DNA of 64,000 bases from Plantactinospora endophytica (GTDB lineage: Bacteria; Actinomycetota; Actinomycetes; Mycobacteriales; Micromonosporaceae): positions 62,001 through 126,000 of the forward strand of contig NZ_BONW01000005.1 in the NCBI RefSeq assembly GCF_016862915.1. The letters run 5' to 3'. The position numbers and the translations under genes are program-made. Within the stretch, counting starts at the first letter, position 1. Every line of letters begins with the position of its first letter. The notes beneath the pieces were generated by a model. The model did no database searches. It worked only from the letters and a program-made list of their open reading frames with translations, and had not been told where the DNA came from. Positions 36,815-45,262 of the stretch are shown here, piece by piece.

Positions 36815-37479
36815 GGCTCCACCACCCGGGGAGCAGCCAGCTTCACCGGTTTCGGATCGCTCGCCCAACGGTCAACGGTCGCCTGGTCCACCGGAGGCAG
36901 CGGGATCTCGGCCATCTCGTCCATCCGTCGGTCGATCTGCTGTTCGGCGAAGCGGACGGAGAGCCGGGTCGCCGCGTCCCGGGGCACCTCGAAGGCGACC
37001 TCGGCCTCGACCGGTACCCCCGGTTGCAGGAGCCGGCCGGCGCTGACCAGCGCCTGCCCGAACCGGGTGGTGGCCCGGTATTCCCGGCCGCGTTGGTCCC
37101 GCAGTGCCGCGTACCCGATGGTGGTCGGCTCGTCCCGGGCGACCAGCCGGATCCGCAGGACCAGCCAGACCCCCGCGGTGTCGTGCGGCAGGCCGGTGGC
37201 GACCACCTTGGCGGTGCCCCGCACCTCGAGTACGGCCGCGTCGAAGAGCCGCGTCGAGACCGGCTCGCCGATCTGGCCCACCTGCACGAACGGCCGCTCG
37301 CGCTCGCCGGAACCGCCGCCGTTGACCGGCCGCCAGTTGGCGATGGCGCCGCCGACGGCCAGGGCCGCGACGAGCAGGGTACCCACGCCGGCCCGGCTGC
37401 CCAGCCGCTGCACCGGGCCGGGCGGCGCCCGGTGACTCGCGACGGACTCGGGATCCGGGTGCTCGGCAGGCGTGCTCAT
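36811..37479 (-). CDS. Single-pass envelope protein, operon gene 2
   Basis: The 222-residue product (MSTPAEHPDPESVASHRAPP) has a single N-terminal hydrophobic anchor (GVGTLLVAALAVGGAIA) and an extracytoplasmic domain (VQVGQIGEPVSTRLFDAAVL, GVWLVLRIRLVARDEPTTIG) that resembles the beta-sandwich domains of DUF4352-type proteins. No lipobox. ATG overlaps the upstream gene stop (ATGA), and its stop overlaps the downstream GTG. Function unknown. Confidence 0.72.
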   Translation of the reverse strand: MSTPAEHPDPESVASHRAPPGPVQRLGSRAGVGTLLVAALAVGGAIANWRPVNGGGSGERERPFVQVGQIGEPVSTRLFDAAVLEVRGTAKVVATGLPHDTAGVWLVLRIRLVARDEPTTIGYAALRDQRGREYRATTRFGQALVSAGRLLQPGVPVEAEVAFEVPRDAATRLSVRFAEQQIDRRMDEMAEIPLPPVDQATVDRWASDPKPVKLAAPRVVEP

Positions 37480-38090
37480 CCGGCCCGCCGGTCCTCCACC
37501 GGCACCTCGATCTCGGCGCGGCGTTCGGGGTCGAGCCACTCCATCGTGTTGCCGATCGAGTCGAGGCGGTACGTCTTGCCCCAGACCTGCACCCGTACCC
37601 GCGTCGGCACCGGCTGGCCGGCCTCCTGCTCCCAGAGGAACGCCAGCTTCTCCGGCAGGCCCGGGTTCAGGTACTTCGGCCGGCTGGCGTCGCGGAGCAC
37701 CAGGACGTACCTCGGCTTCTCCGTGGCGAGCCCGTCGACACCGGTGAGCGAGACGGTGTCGCCGAAGTCGTCCCGGCTCTCGTCGTCGGTGTTCTCGACG
37801 GTCGCCAGTACCGCGAACCAGCGCCGGCCGTCGCCGAGGGTCAGGCCCGGCAGTTCGCCGACCAGCCGGCTGCCGGTGACCGTCACGTCCCACGGCCCGC
37901 CGTCGACCACCTTGCCCACCTCGACCGGCGGCGCCTCCGGCTTCGCCACCGGATCCAGCCCGCCGAACAGGCCGGATGCGGCGAGCCCGGCCACGCCCGT
38001 GCTTACTCCCAACCAGCGCAATGGAATGGCCAGCAGTCGGGCACCAAGTCCCGATCGGCCCGCGCCCGGCCCCCCGCCGTGGTTCGACAC
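37476..38090 (-). CDS. Single-pass envelope protein, operon gene 1
   Basis: The 204-residue product has an N-terminal hydrophobic anchor around 18-42 (ARLLAIPLRWLGVSTGVAGL) and a beta-rich domain (GPWDVTVTGSRLVGELPGLT, FAVLATVENTDDESRDDFGD, VRVQVWGKTYRLDSIGNTME). GTG start at 38090. The pattern is the same as in the next two genes, so they look like diverged paralogues arranged in a coupled operon. No named family. Confidence 0.72.
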   Translation of the reverse strand: MSNHGGGPGAGRSGLGARLLAIPLRWLGVSTGVAGLAASGLFGGLDPVAKPEAPPVEVGKVVDGGPWDVTVTGSRLVGELPGLTLGDGRRWFAVLATVENTDDESRDDFGDTVSLTGVDGLATEKPRYVLVLRDASRPKYLNPGLPEKLAFLWEQEAGQPVPTRVRVQVWGKTYRLDSIGNTMEWLDPERRAEIEVPVEDRRAG

Positions 38091-38233
38091 GGCTTCGGAG
38101 CATAGGCACTGGTCGCTGATCCGGCCAGTGCGACGCGGGACCGGCGGAACGGATCCGCACCCTCCCGACCCTAAGTGGGTAAGTGATGATCTGCCTTGCG
38201 TTCCTTACCGTCGCCGTGTCAGGATCGTCCGCG

Positions 38234-39748
38234 ATGAGCCAGCCCGCCGTCCCGACCCCGGAAGCCCGCCCGACCCCGGAAGCCGCCCCGGCGCCGGAAG
38301 GCCGGCAACGGCCGGAGAGCCGACAACCGCCAGGAACTGGCCGGCCGTCGGAGCCCGGCCAGTTGTCGGGGTCCGGTCAGTCGTCGGGGTCCGGTCAGTC
38401 GTCGGAGTCCGGCCAGCCCTCGGTGGCCACCCGGTCGTCCGGGCCGGTCGACGCCTCCGCGCGGCGGATTTTCGGCCTGGCCCTGCCAGCCCTGGTGGTG
38501 CTGGCCGCCGAGCCGCTCTACGTGCTGGTCGACACCGCCGTGCTCGGGCACCTCGGGTCGGTACCGCTGGCCGCGCTCGCCGTCGGCGGACCGGTGATGA
38601 CCCTGGTCGTCTGGATCGGCACGGTCACCGCGTACGGCACCACCGGGCGGGCGGCCCGCCGTTTCGGGTACGGCGACCGGACCGCCGCCGTGGCCGAGGG
38701 CGTGCAGTCGTCCTGGCTCGCCCTCGGCGCCGGACTGCTGCTCGCGGTCGCCATGCAGTTCGCGGCCGGCCCGCTGGCGCGTACCGTCGCCGGACCCGGA
38801 TCCCCCGAGGTGGCCGACGGCGCGGCACTCTGGCTGCGGATCGCGGTGATCGGCGCCCCCGGGCTGCTGCTCGCGGCGGCCGGCAACGGCTGGATGCGCG
38901 GCGTGCAGGACACCCGCCGGCCGCTCTGGTTCGTGCTCGGCCCCAACCTGCTCTCCGCGCTGCTCTGCCCGCTGCTGGTCTATCCGGCCGGGCTCGGGCT
39001 GGCGGGCTCGGCGATCGCCAACGCGGTCGCGCAGACCCTCTCCGGGCTGCTCTTCGCGGGCGCGCTGGTCGCCGAGCGGGTGCCGTTGGCTCCCCGGCCC
39101 CGGGTCATCGGTCGGCAACTGGTGCTCAGCCGGGACCTGCTGATCCGGGGTGCCGCCTTTCAGGCCAGTTTCCTCTCCGCGACCACCGTGGCGGCCCGGT
39201 TCGGGGTGGCGGCGGTCGGCGCCCACCAGATCGCGCTGCAACTCTGGTTCTTCACCGCGCTGCTGCTCGACGCGCTGGCCATCGCCGCGCAGGCCCTGGT
39301 CGGCGCGGCGCTCGGTGCCGGCGACGCGGCCAGCGCCCGGCTGCTGGGCCGGCGGATCGCGATCTACGGCGGCATCTGCGGCGTCGGCTTCGCCGTGCTC
39401 ATCGGTGTGGGCGCCGGGATCGTGCCGGCCTGGTTCAGCGACGACCCACACGTACGCGAACAGGCCATGGTCGCCTGGCCGTGGTTCGTCGGGATGCAGC
39501 CGCTGGCCGGGGTGGTCTTCGCGCTCGACGGAGTGTTGATCGGTGCCGGCGACGTCCGCTTCCTGCGCAACCTGACCGTGGTCAGTGGGTTCGGGGTCTT
39601 CCTGCCGGCGATCTGGCTCACCTCCGCCCTCGATCTCGGCCTCGGCGGCATCTGGGCCGGGCTCACCCTCTTCATCGTGGCCCGGCTGGTGGGGCTGCTG
39701 TTCCGGATGCGCTCCGGCCGCTGGGCCGTACTCGGCGCCACCCGGTGA
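38234..39748 (+). CDS. MATE-family efflux transporter (DinF-like)
   Basis: Multidrug/sodium or proton antiporter. The 504-residue protein has a low-complexity N-terminal tail of about 75 residues, Ser/Gly/Gln-rich with repeated GSGQSS, then twelve hydrophobic helices starting FGLALPALVVLAAEPLYVLV. The MATE hallmarks VDTAVLGHLG and VGAHQIALQLWFFTALLLDA are present. Its position upstream of truB in actinobacteria is recurrent. The ATG at 38234 lies soon after GGATCG with weak Shine-Dalgarno; the transporter core could also be translated from a later start. Substrate unknown. Confidence 0.88.
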   Translation: MSQPAVPTPEARPTPEAAPAPEGRQRPESRQPPGTGRPSEPGQLSGSGQSSGSGQSSESGQPSVATRSSGPVDASARRIFGLALPALVVLAAEPLYVLVDTAVLGHLGSVPLAALAVGGPVMTLVVWIGTVTAYGTTGRAARRFGYGDRTAAVAEGVQSSWLALGAGLLLAVAMQFAAGPLARTVAGPGSPEVADGAALWLRIAVIGAPGLLLAAAGNGWMRGVQDTRRPLWFVLGPNLLSALLCPLLVYPAGLGLAGSAIANAVAQTLSGLLFAGALVAERVPLAPRPRVIGRQLVLSRDLLIRGAAFQASFLSATTVAARFGVAAVGAHQIALQLWFFTALLLDALAIAAQALVGAALGAGDAASARLLGRRIAIYGGICGVGFAVLIGVGAGIVPAWFSDDPHVREQAMVAWPWFVGMQPLAGVVFALDGVLIGAGDVRFLRNLTVVSGFGVFLPAIWLTSALDLGLGGIWAGLTLFIVARLVGLLFRMRSGRWAVLGATR

Positions 39749-39906
39749 CACCCGCCGGACCATCAGCGGCTGCTGGACGCCGCGCCCGCTGGCCGAGCGG
39801 GCAAGCCTCCAAGCCTCCACTCCTCCGCCGACGGTGATCGTGCCCGTGCCGCTCCACCACCCCGGTCCCCGACGTCACCCGTCGACCCGTGCGGGGATCG
39901 GGCGTC

Positions 39907-39927
39907 CGGCGTCACCCGCTGACGCCG
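39907..39927 (+). terminator. Hairpin between MATE and truB genes
   Basis: CGGCGTCA (39907-39914) pairs with TGACGCCG (39920-39927) around the loop CCCGC, giving a perfect 8-bp stem without T-tract. It lies 40 bases upstream of truB and may terminate the MATE transcript or act in the truB leader. Confidence 0.4.
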
Positions 39928-39967
39928 CGCGCCGGACCGGCACCGGCCTCTGGCACGCTGGTATCCC

Positions 39968-40894
39968 GTGAACCCTGACGGTCTGATCGTGGTCGACAAG
40001 CCCGGCGGCATGACGTCGCACGACGTGGTGGCGCGGATCCGCCGGCTGGCCCGGACGCGCAGGGTCGGGCACGGCGGCACGCTGGATCCGATGGCCACCG
40101 GAGTACTGGTGATCGGGGTCGGCCGGGCGACCCGGCTGCTGACGTACGTGATCGGGGCCGGCAAGAGCTACACGGCGACGATCCGGCTCGGCCAGTCGAT
40201 GGTGACCGACGACGCGGAGGGCGAGGTGGTGGCGGCCACCCCGGCCGGGCACGTTCCCGACGAGGCCGTCGCCGCCGGGCTCGCCCCGCTGACCGGCGAG
40301 ATCGACCAGGTACCCAGCGCGGTCAGCGCGATCAAGATCGACGGGCAGCGGGCCTACAAGCGGGTACGCGACGGCGAGCAGGTCGCCCTGGCCGCGCGCC
40401 GGGTCACCGTCTCCCGGCTCGACCTGCTCGCCATCCGCCGCCTCGACGTCCCGACGCCCACTGCTGACGGGACGGCGGGCACCGACGGGCTGGCGGTGGT
40501 GGACGTGGACGTGGCGGTGGACTGCTCGTCCGGCACGTACATCCGGGCACTGGCCCGGGACCTCGGCGCCGCGCTCGGGGTCGGCGGGCACCTGACGGCG
40601 CTGCGGCGTACCGCCGTCGGCGGGTTCACCCTCGCCGAGGCGGCGACCCTGCCGGAGTTGGAGGAACGGGCCCCCGAGGTGGTCAACCTGGGCGTCGAGG
40701 CGGCAGCCCGACGGTTCTTCCCGCAGCGGACGGCCAGCGCCGACGAGGCGAAGGTGCTCTCGCACGGCGGCCCGCTGGACCCGGCCGGCATCACCGGTCC
40801 GTACGCGGTCTTCGGCCCGGAGGGCGGTCTGATCGCTATCGTCAGCGACCGGGACGGGCGGGCGCGGGCGGAGATCGTGCTCGCCCCGGCCTGA
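39968..40894 (+). CDS. truB: tRNA pseudouridine-55 synthase TruB
   Basis: TruB makes the conserved pseudouridine in the TPsiC loop of tRNAs. The 308-residue product shows GLIVVDKPGGMTSHDVVARI at the N-terminus and GGTLDPMATGVLVIG with the catalytic Asp at about 39. SSGTYIRALARDLGAALG is the PUA-preceding helix. GTG start at 39968 and no Shine-Dalgarno sequence. It is followed after 81 bases by ribF, the standard order. Confidence 0.95.
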   Translation: MNPDGLIVVDKPGGMTSHDVVARIRRLARTRRVGHGGTLDPMATGVLVIGVGRATRLLTYVIGAGKSYTATIRLGQSMVTDDAEGEVVAATPAGHVPDEAVAAGLAPLTGEIDQVPSAVSAIKIDGQRAYKRVRDGEQVALAARRVTVSRLDLLAIRRLDVPTPTADGTAGTDGLAVVDVDVAVDCSSGTYIRALARDLGAALGVGGHLTALRRTAVGGFTLAEAATLPELEERAPEVVNLGVEAAARRFFPQRTASADEAKVLSHGGPLDPAGITGPYAVFGPEGGLIAIVSDRDGRARAEIVLAPA

Positions 40895-40975
40895 GCGGCA
40901 ACGCGGCGGTGCGACGGGGCGTCGGACAGGGCGGGCACGCGGGGCAACGACGGCACGGAAGGAAGAGAGCCAGGA

Positions 40976-41920
40976 ATGCAGCGGTGGCGGGGGTACCACG
41001 GGGCGCCGGTCGGCTGGGGCCGGTCGGTGGTCACCATCGGGGTCTTCGACGGAATTCACCAGGGGCACCAGACGACCATCGGACACGCGGTGAAGCGCGC
41101 CCGGGACATGGGCGTGCAGTCAGTGGTGGTCACCTTCGACCCGCACCCGGCCGAGGTGGTCCGGGCCGGGTCACATCCGGCGGTACTCACCGAGCAGGCC
41201 CGCAAGGCGGAGTTGATCGAGGCGCTCGGGGTGGACGTACTCTGCGTGGTGCCGTTCACCCCGGACTTCTCCCGGCTCTCGCCGGAGGCGTTCGTGCACG
41301 ACGTACTCGTCGAGCAGTTGCACGCCGCGCTGGTGGTGGTGGGGGAGAACTTCCGGTTCGGCCACCGGGCGGCCGGCGACGTGGCGCTGCTGGAGCGGCT
41401 GGGCCGCACCTTCGGCTTCGCCGTCGAGGCGGCGCCGCTGGTCGCCGACGCCGACACCGTCTACTCGTCCACCTACATCCGGGCCTGCGTGGCCGCCGGT
41501 GACGTGACCGCCGCCGCTGCGGCACTGGGCCGGCCGCACCGGCTGGAGGGGGTGGTGGTCCGGGGCGACCAGCGGGGGCGGGAGATCGGCTTCCCGACCG
41601 CCAACCTGCTCTGCCACCGGTACGCGGCGGTGCCGGCCGACGGGATCTACGCGGCCTGGCTGATCCGCCGGGGCGGTCGGGCGGGACAGGGCGCCGAACG
41701 GCTGCCCGCCGCAGTGTCGATTGGCACAAATCCGACATTCTCTGGCCGTGAGCGCCGGATCGAGGCGTACGTGCTGGACTTCTCCGGCGATCTCTACGGT
41801 GAGCGGCTCGCCCTCGACTTCGTGGCGTACCTGCGGGAGATGCGCAGTTACGACGGCATCGAGCCGCTGGTGGCGCAGATCGCGGCGGACGTCGCGCAGA
41901 CCCGGGCGGCGCTGGCCTGA
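40976..41920 (+). CDS. ribF: Bifunctional riboflavin kinase/FAD synthetase RibF
   Basis: Converts riboflavin to FMN and FMN to FAD. The 314-residue product has the FAD synthetase N-terminal domain (VVTIGVFDGIHQGHQ with the nucleotide-binding motif, VVTFDPHPAEVV) and the C-terminal flavokinase domain (GRPHRLEGVVVRGDQRGREI, FPTANL, SIGTNPTF). The ATG at 40976 follows GGAAGAGAGCCAGGA. It is positioned between truB and rpsO as in most actinobacteria. Confidence 0.95.
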   Translation: MQRWRGYHGAPVGWGRSVVTIGVFDGIHQGHQTTIGHAVKRARDMGVQSVVVTFDPHPAEVVRAGSHPAVLTEQARKAELIEALGVDVLCVVPFTPDFSRLSPEAFVHDVLVEQLHAALVVVGENFRFGHRAAGDVALLERLGRTFGFAVEAAPLVADADTVYSSTYIRACVAAGDVTAAAAALGRPHRLEGVVVRGDQRGREIGFPTANLLCHRYAAVPADGIYAAWLIRRGGRAGQGAERLPAAVSIGTNPTFSGRERRIEAYVLDFSGDLYGERLALDFVAYLREMRSYDGIEPLVAQIAADVAQTRAALA

Positions 41921-42019
41921 CGGACCGGGGCCCAGCCTTCCGACCAGGGAAGATCGGATCGGCCGGCCCGACCCGGCCAGGTCCCGCGTGCCCTTGACTC
42001 GGCCGGCCCGGAACGGGCT

Positions 42020-42047
42020 GGTAACCTGACGGGGACGTCGGGTTACC
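42020..42047 (+). promoter_or_regulatory. rpsO leader stem-loop with GNRA loop
   Basis: GGTAACCTGACG (42020-42031) pairs with CGTCGGGTTACC (42036-42047), one T-G wobble, leaving the GNRA-type loop GGGA. The stem begins 130 bases upstream of the rpsO ATG. TAACCT inside the left arm (42022-42027) also looks like a -10 box with TTGACT (41994-41999) upstream, although the 22-bp spacing is long. It is either a leader RNA structure or a DNA operator. Confidence 0.5.
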
Positions 42048-42149
42048 GGCGTGGCCTCGCGTGCCTGCACGACGCCGCGGGTGCGAGGTCGCCCCGGCCC
42101 GGTCCACCGACCGGCCCGGGCGGACACGACAATCCAGGAACAGGGAGAC

Positions 42150-42419
42150 ATGGCGCTCGACCAGGAAGCCAAGGCCAAGATCCGCCAGGAGTACGCGACC
42201 GTCGAGGGTGACACCGGGTCGCCCGAGGTGCAGGTCGCGGTGCTGACCAAGCGGATCGCCGACCTCACCGAGCACCTCAAGGTGCACAAGCACGACCACC
42301 ACAGCCGTCGTGGTCTGCTGCTGCTGGTGGGTCGTCGTCGGCGGCTGCTGAACTACATGCAGAAGAAGGACATCAACCGCTACCGGTCGCTCATCGAGCG
42401 GCTCGGCCTGCGGCGGTGA
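42150..42419 (+). CDS. rpsO: 30S ribosomal protein S15
   Basis: The 89-residue product ([20 protein letters not shown], then [20 protein letters not shown] and [20 protein letters not shown]) matches S15, which binds the three-way junction of 16S rRNA and organizes the platform. ATG at 42150 after CAGGGAGAC. Upstream leader contains the stem-loop at 42020-42047; downstream a large hairpin separates it from pnp. Confidence 0.97.
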   Translation: MALDQEAKAKIRQEYATVEGDTGSPEVQVAVLTKRIADLTEHLKVHKHDHHSRRGLLLLVGRRRRLLNYMQKKDINRYRSLIERLGLRR

Positions 42420-42424
42420 TCTGA

Positions 42425-42502
42425 GCGGGGGAGCGGCCGTCCCGGTGACGGCGCGGCGGCACCGAGCCGCCGACGGCACCGACGGGCAGCCGCTCCACCC
42501 GC
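42425..42502 (+). other. Long rpsO-pnp intergenic hairpin
   Basis: A nested hairpin: GCGGG (42425-42429) with CCCGC (42498-42502), GGAGCGGC (42430-42437) with GCCGCTCC (42489-42496), CGTC (42438-42441) with GACG (42481-42484), GGTG (42444-42447) with CACC (42477-42480), and apical GGCGGC (42455-42460) with GCCGCC (42466-42471). It sits inside the 311-bp gap before pnp. In Streptomyces the rpsO-pnp intergenic hairpin is cut by RNase III; the same role here is inference. The rest of the gap has no gene. Confidence 0.6.
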
Positions 42503-42730
42503 CCACCTCGCCACACCCATAACCAGGGGCCAGCGCGACCACCCGATGGGGAGCCGGTCGACGCACCGGTCCTCGGTAGTGGCCCCCGGGCCGGCCGGCA
42601 CGTTCCGGCGCCCCGGGCGCTTCGATCGAAGACCGGTTGTCCGGGCAGCTCCTCTGGCCACGGTCCCGCACCGGCGGACACCGGCGCGGAGGGCAGCGCG
42701 GGCCCCCGATCGAAGGAGTGCTACCGCACC

Positions 42731-45118
42731 ATGACCGAAACGTCCAACCCCAACAGCGCCGCCACGCTGGGCGCGCAACACCGTACCGCCGTGATCGACA
42801 ACGGGTCGTTCGGCACCCGTGAGATCACCTTCTCCACCGGGCGGCTCGCCCGGCAGGCCGCCGGCTCCGTACTCGCCCAGCTCGGCGAGACCGTGGTCCT
42901 CTCCGCGACCACCGCGAGCAAGCACCCGAAGGAGCAGTTCGACTTCTTCCCGCTCACCGTCGACGTCGAGGAGCGGATGTACGCGGCGGGCCGGATCCCC
43001 GGCTCGTTCTTCCGCCGCGAGGGGCGGCCCAGCGAGGACGCCATCCTCACCTGCCGGCTGATCGACCGGCCGCTGCGCCCGTCGTTCGTGAAGGGCCTGC
43101 GCAACGAGGTACAGGTCGTCGAGACCGTGCTGGCGCTCGACCCGCAGCACCCGTACGACGTGGTCGCGATCAACGCCGCGTCGCTCTCCACCAAGCTCTC
43201 CGGCCTGCCGTTCTCCGGCCCGATCGGGGCGACCCGGATGGCGCACGTGGACGGCCAGTGGGTCGCCTTCCCGACCATCGAGGAGCTGTCCCGGGCCACC
43301 TTCGACATGGTGGTGGCCGGCCGGTCCCTGCCGGACGGCGACGTCGCGATCATGATGGTCGAGGCGGAGGCCACCGACCACACCGTCGCGCTGGTCGCCG
43401 GTGGCGCCCCGGCACCTACCGAGGAGGTCGTGGCGAGCGGCCTGGAGGCCGCGAAGCCGGCCATCCGGGAGCTGTGCCGGGCGCAGAGCGAGCTGGCCGA
43501 GGTGGCCGCCAAGCCGGTCGCCGACTTCCCGGTCTTCCTCGACTACAACGACGACGTCTACGAGGCGGTCGCCGGAGCGGCCCGTGGCGAGGTCGCCGAG
43601 GCGCTGAAGATCGCCGGCAAGGCGGACCGCGAAGAGGCTCTCGACCGGATCAAGGACCGGGTCGTCGAGCAGCTCGCCCCGACCTTCGAGGGCCGGGAGA
43701 AGGAGGTCAGCGCGGCGTTCCGCTCGCTGAACAAGTCCGAGGTACGCGCCCGGGTGCTCCGCGAGCAGGTCCGGATGGACGGGCGGGGGCCGCGCGACAT
43801 CCGGCCGCTGACCGCCGAGATCGCGGTGCTGCCCCGGGTGCACGGGTCGGCGCTCTTCGAGCGCGGCGAGACGCAGATCCTCGGCGTCACCACGCTGAAC
43901 ATGCTCCGGATGGAGCAGGCGCTGGACACCCTCTCCCCGGAGAAGACCAAGCGCTACATGCACAACTACAACTTCCCGCCGTACTCGACCGGTGAGACCG
44001 GCCGGGTCGGTGCGCCGAAGCGGCGCGAGATCGGGCACGGTGCGCTGGCCGAGCGGGCACTGATCCCGGTGCTGCCCAGCCGCGAGGAGTTCCCGTACGC
44101 GATCCGCCAGGTCTCCGAGGCGCTCGGCTCGAACGGCTCGACCTCGATGGGTTCGGTCTGCGCCTCGACGCTGGCGCTGCTGAGCGCCGGTGTGCCGCTG
44201 AAGGCGCCGGTCGCCGGCATCGCGATGGGCCTGATCTCTGACGAGGTCGACGGCAAGACGCAGTACGTGACGCTCACCGACATCCTCGGTGCCGAGGACG
44301 CCTTCGGCGACATGGACTTCAAGGTCGCCGGCACCAAGGACTTCGTCACCGCGCTCCAGCTCGACACCAAGCTCGACGGCATCCCGTCGGACGTGCTGGC
44401 GGCGGCGTTGCAGCAGGCGTACGAGGCGCGGCAGGTCATCCTCGGGGTGATGCAGGACGCGATCGAGGGTCCGGCCACGATGTCGGACTACGCGCCCCGG
44501 GTCACCACGGTGAAGATCCCGGTCGACAAGATCGGCATGGTGATCGGGCCGAAGGGCCAGACCATCAACGCCATCCAGGACGAGACCGGCGCCGAGATCT
44601 CGATCGAGGACGACGGCACCATCTACGTCGGCGCGACCAACGGCCCGTCGGCCGAGGCCGCGGTCGAGCGGATCAACGCGATCGCGAACCCGACGCTGCC
44701 GAAGGTCGGCGACAAGTTCCTCGGCACGGTGGTGAAGACCGCCGCGTTCGGGGCGTTCGTCTCGCTGCTGCCCGGACGGGACGGCCTGCTGCACATCTCC
44801 AAGGTGGGCGACGGCAAGCGGGTCGAGCGGGTCGAGGACTTCCTCAACGTCGGTGACAAGATCGAGGTGCAGATCGCCGACATCGACGCCCGGGGCAAGA
44901 TCTACCTGGACAAGGTGCGGCCGGAGGGCGAGGAGGCACCGGCCGAGGCGGCCGGTGGCGAGCGGCCGGCCGGCCGGGACCGGGGCGACCGGGGACCGCG
45001 CGACCGCAGCGACCGGGACCGGGGCGACCGTGGCCCGGCCCGGGGCGACCGCGAAGGCGGCGAGGGCGGCGAGGGTGGTGGCGGCGAGCCGCGCCGCCGA
45101 CGCAACCGGCACAGCTGA
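42731..45118 (+). CDS. pnp: Polyribonucleotide nucleotidyltransferase
   Basis: PNPase degrades RNA phosphorolytically and, in actinomycetes, adds 3' tails. The 795-residue product has two RNase PH domains separated by a helical linker (motifs [20 protein letters not shown], RTDFVDLxP-like [19 protein letters not shown], and [20 protein letters not shown] in the second domain). KH ([20 protein letters not shown]) and S1 ([20 protein letters not shown]) domains follow. The tail of about 45 residues is Arg/Gly/Asp-rich repeats ([20 protein letters not shown]). ATG at 42731 follows AAGGAG. Confidence 0.97.
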   Translation: MTETSNPNSAATLGAQHRTAVIDNGSFGTREITFSTGRLARQAAGSVLAQLGETVVLSATTASKHPKEQFDFFPLTVDVEERMYAAGRIPGSFFRREGRPSEDAILTCRLIDRPLRPSFVKGLRNEVQVVETVLALDPQHPYDVVAINAASLSTKLSGLPFSGPIGATRMAHVDGQWVAFPTIEELSRATFDMVVAGRSLPDGDVAIMMVEAEATDHTVALVAGGAPAPTEEVVASGLEAAKPAIRELCRAQSELAEVAAKPVADFPVFLDYNDDVYEAVAGAARGEVAEALKIAGKADREEALDRIKDRVVEQLAPTFEGREKEVSAAFRSLNKSEVRARVLREQVRMDGRGPRDIRPLTAEIAVLPRVHGSALFERGETQILGVTTLNMLRMEQALDTLSPEKTKRYMHNYNFPPYSTGETGRVGAPKRREIGHGALAERALIPVLPSREEFPYAIRQVSEALGSNGSTSMGSVCASTLALLSAGVPLKAPVAGIAMGLISDEVDGKTQYVTLTDILGAEDAFGDMDFKVAGTKDFVTALQLDTKLDGIPSDVLAAALQQAYEARQVILGVMQDAIEGPATMSDYAPRVTTVKIPVDKIGMVIGPKGQTINAIQDETGAEISIEDDGTIYVGATNGPSAEAAVERINAIANPTLPKVGDKFLGTVVKTAAFGAFVSLLPGRDGLLHISKVGDGKRVERVEDFLNVGDKIEVQIADIDARGKIYLDKVRPEGEEAPAEAAGGERPAGRDRGDRGPRDRSDRDRGDRGPARGDREGGEGGEGGGGEPRRRRNRHS

Positions 45119-45123
45119 TCGAC

Positions 45124-45165
45124 CGCGCCGCGCTGGCCTGTGTCCGCACAGGCCGGCGCGGCGCG
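45124..45165 (+). terminator. Strong hairpin after pnp
   Basis: GCGCCGCGC-T-GGCCTGTG (45125-45142) pairs with CACAGGCC-G-GCGCGGCGC (45147-45164), giving an 18-bp stem with one T-G wobble and a TCCG loop; C45124 and G45165 extend it by one pair. It begins 6 bases after the pnp stop. No T-tract follows. It could terminate the rpsO-pnp transcript or protect the pnp mRNA 3' end. Confidence 0.6.
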
Positions 45166-45262
45166 CGCGGCATCGGCGGCCCGCCGAGTCGGGTACGCCG
45201 GCCGCACCGTGGCACGGGCGGCGTCCGCCGCGCCGTCGGCATCGAGCTAGGAGCCAGGTTCC

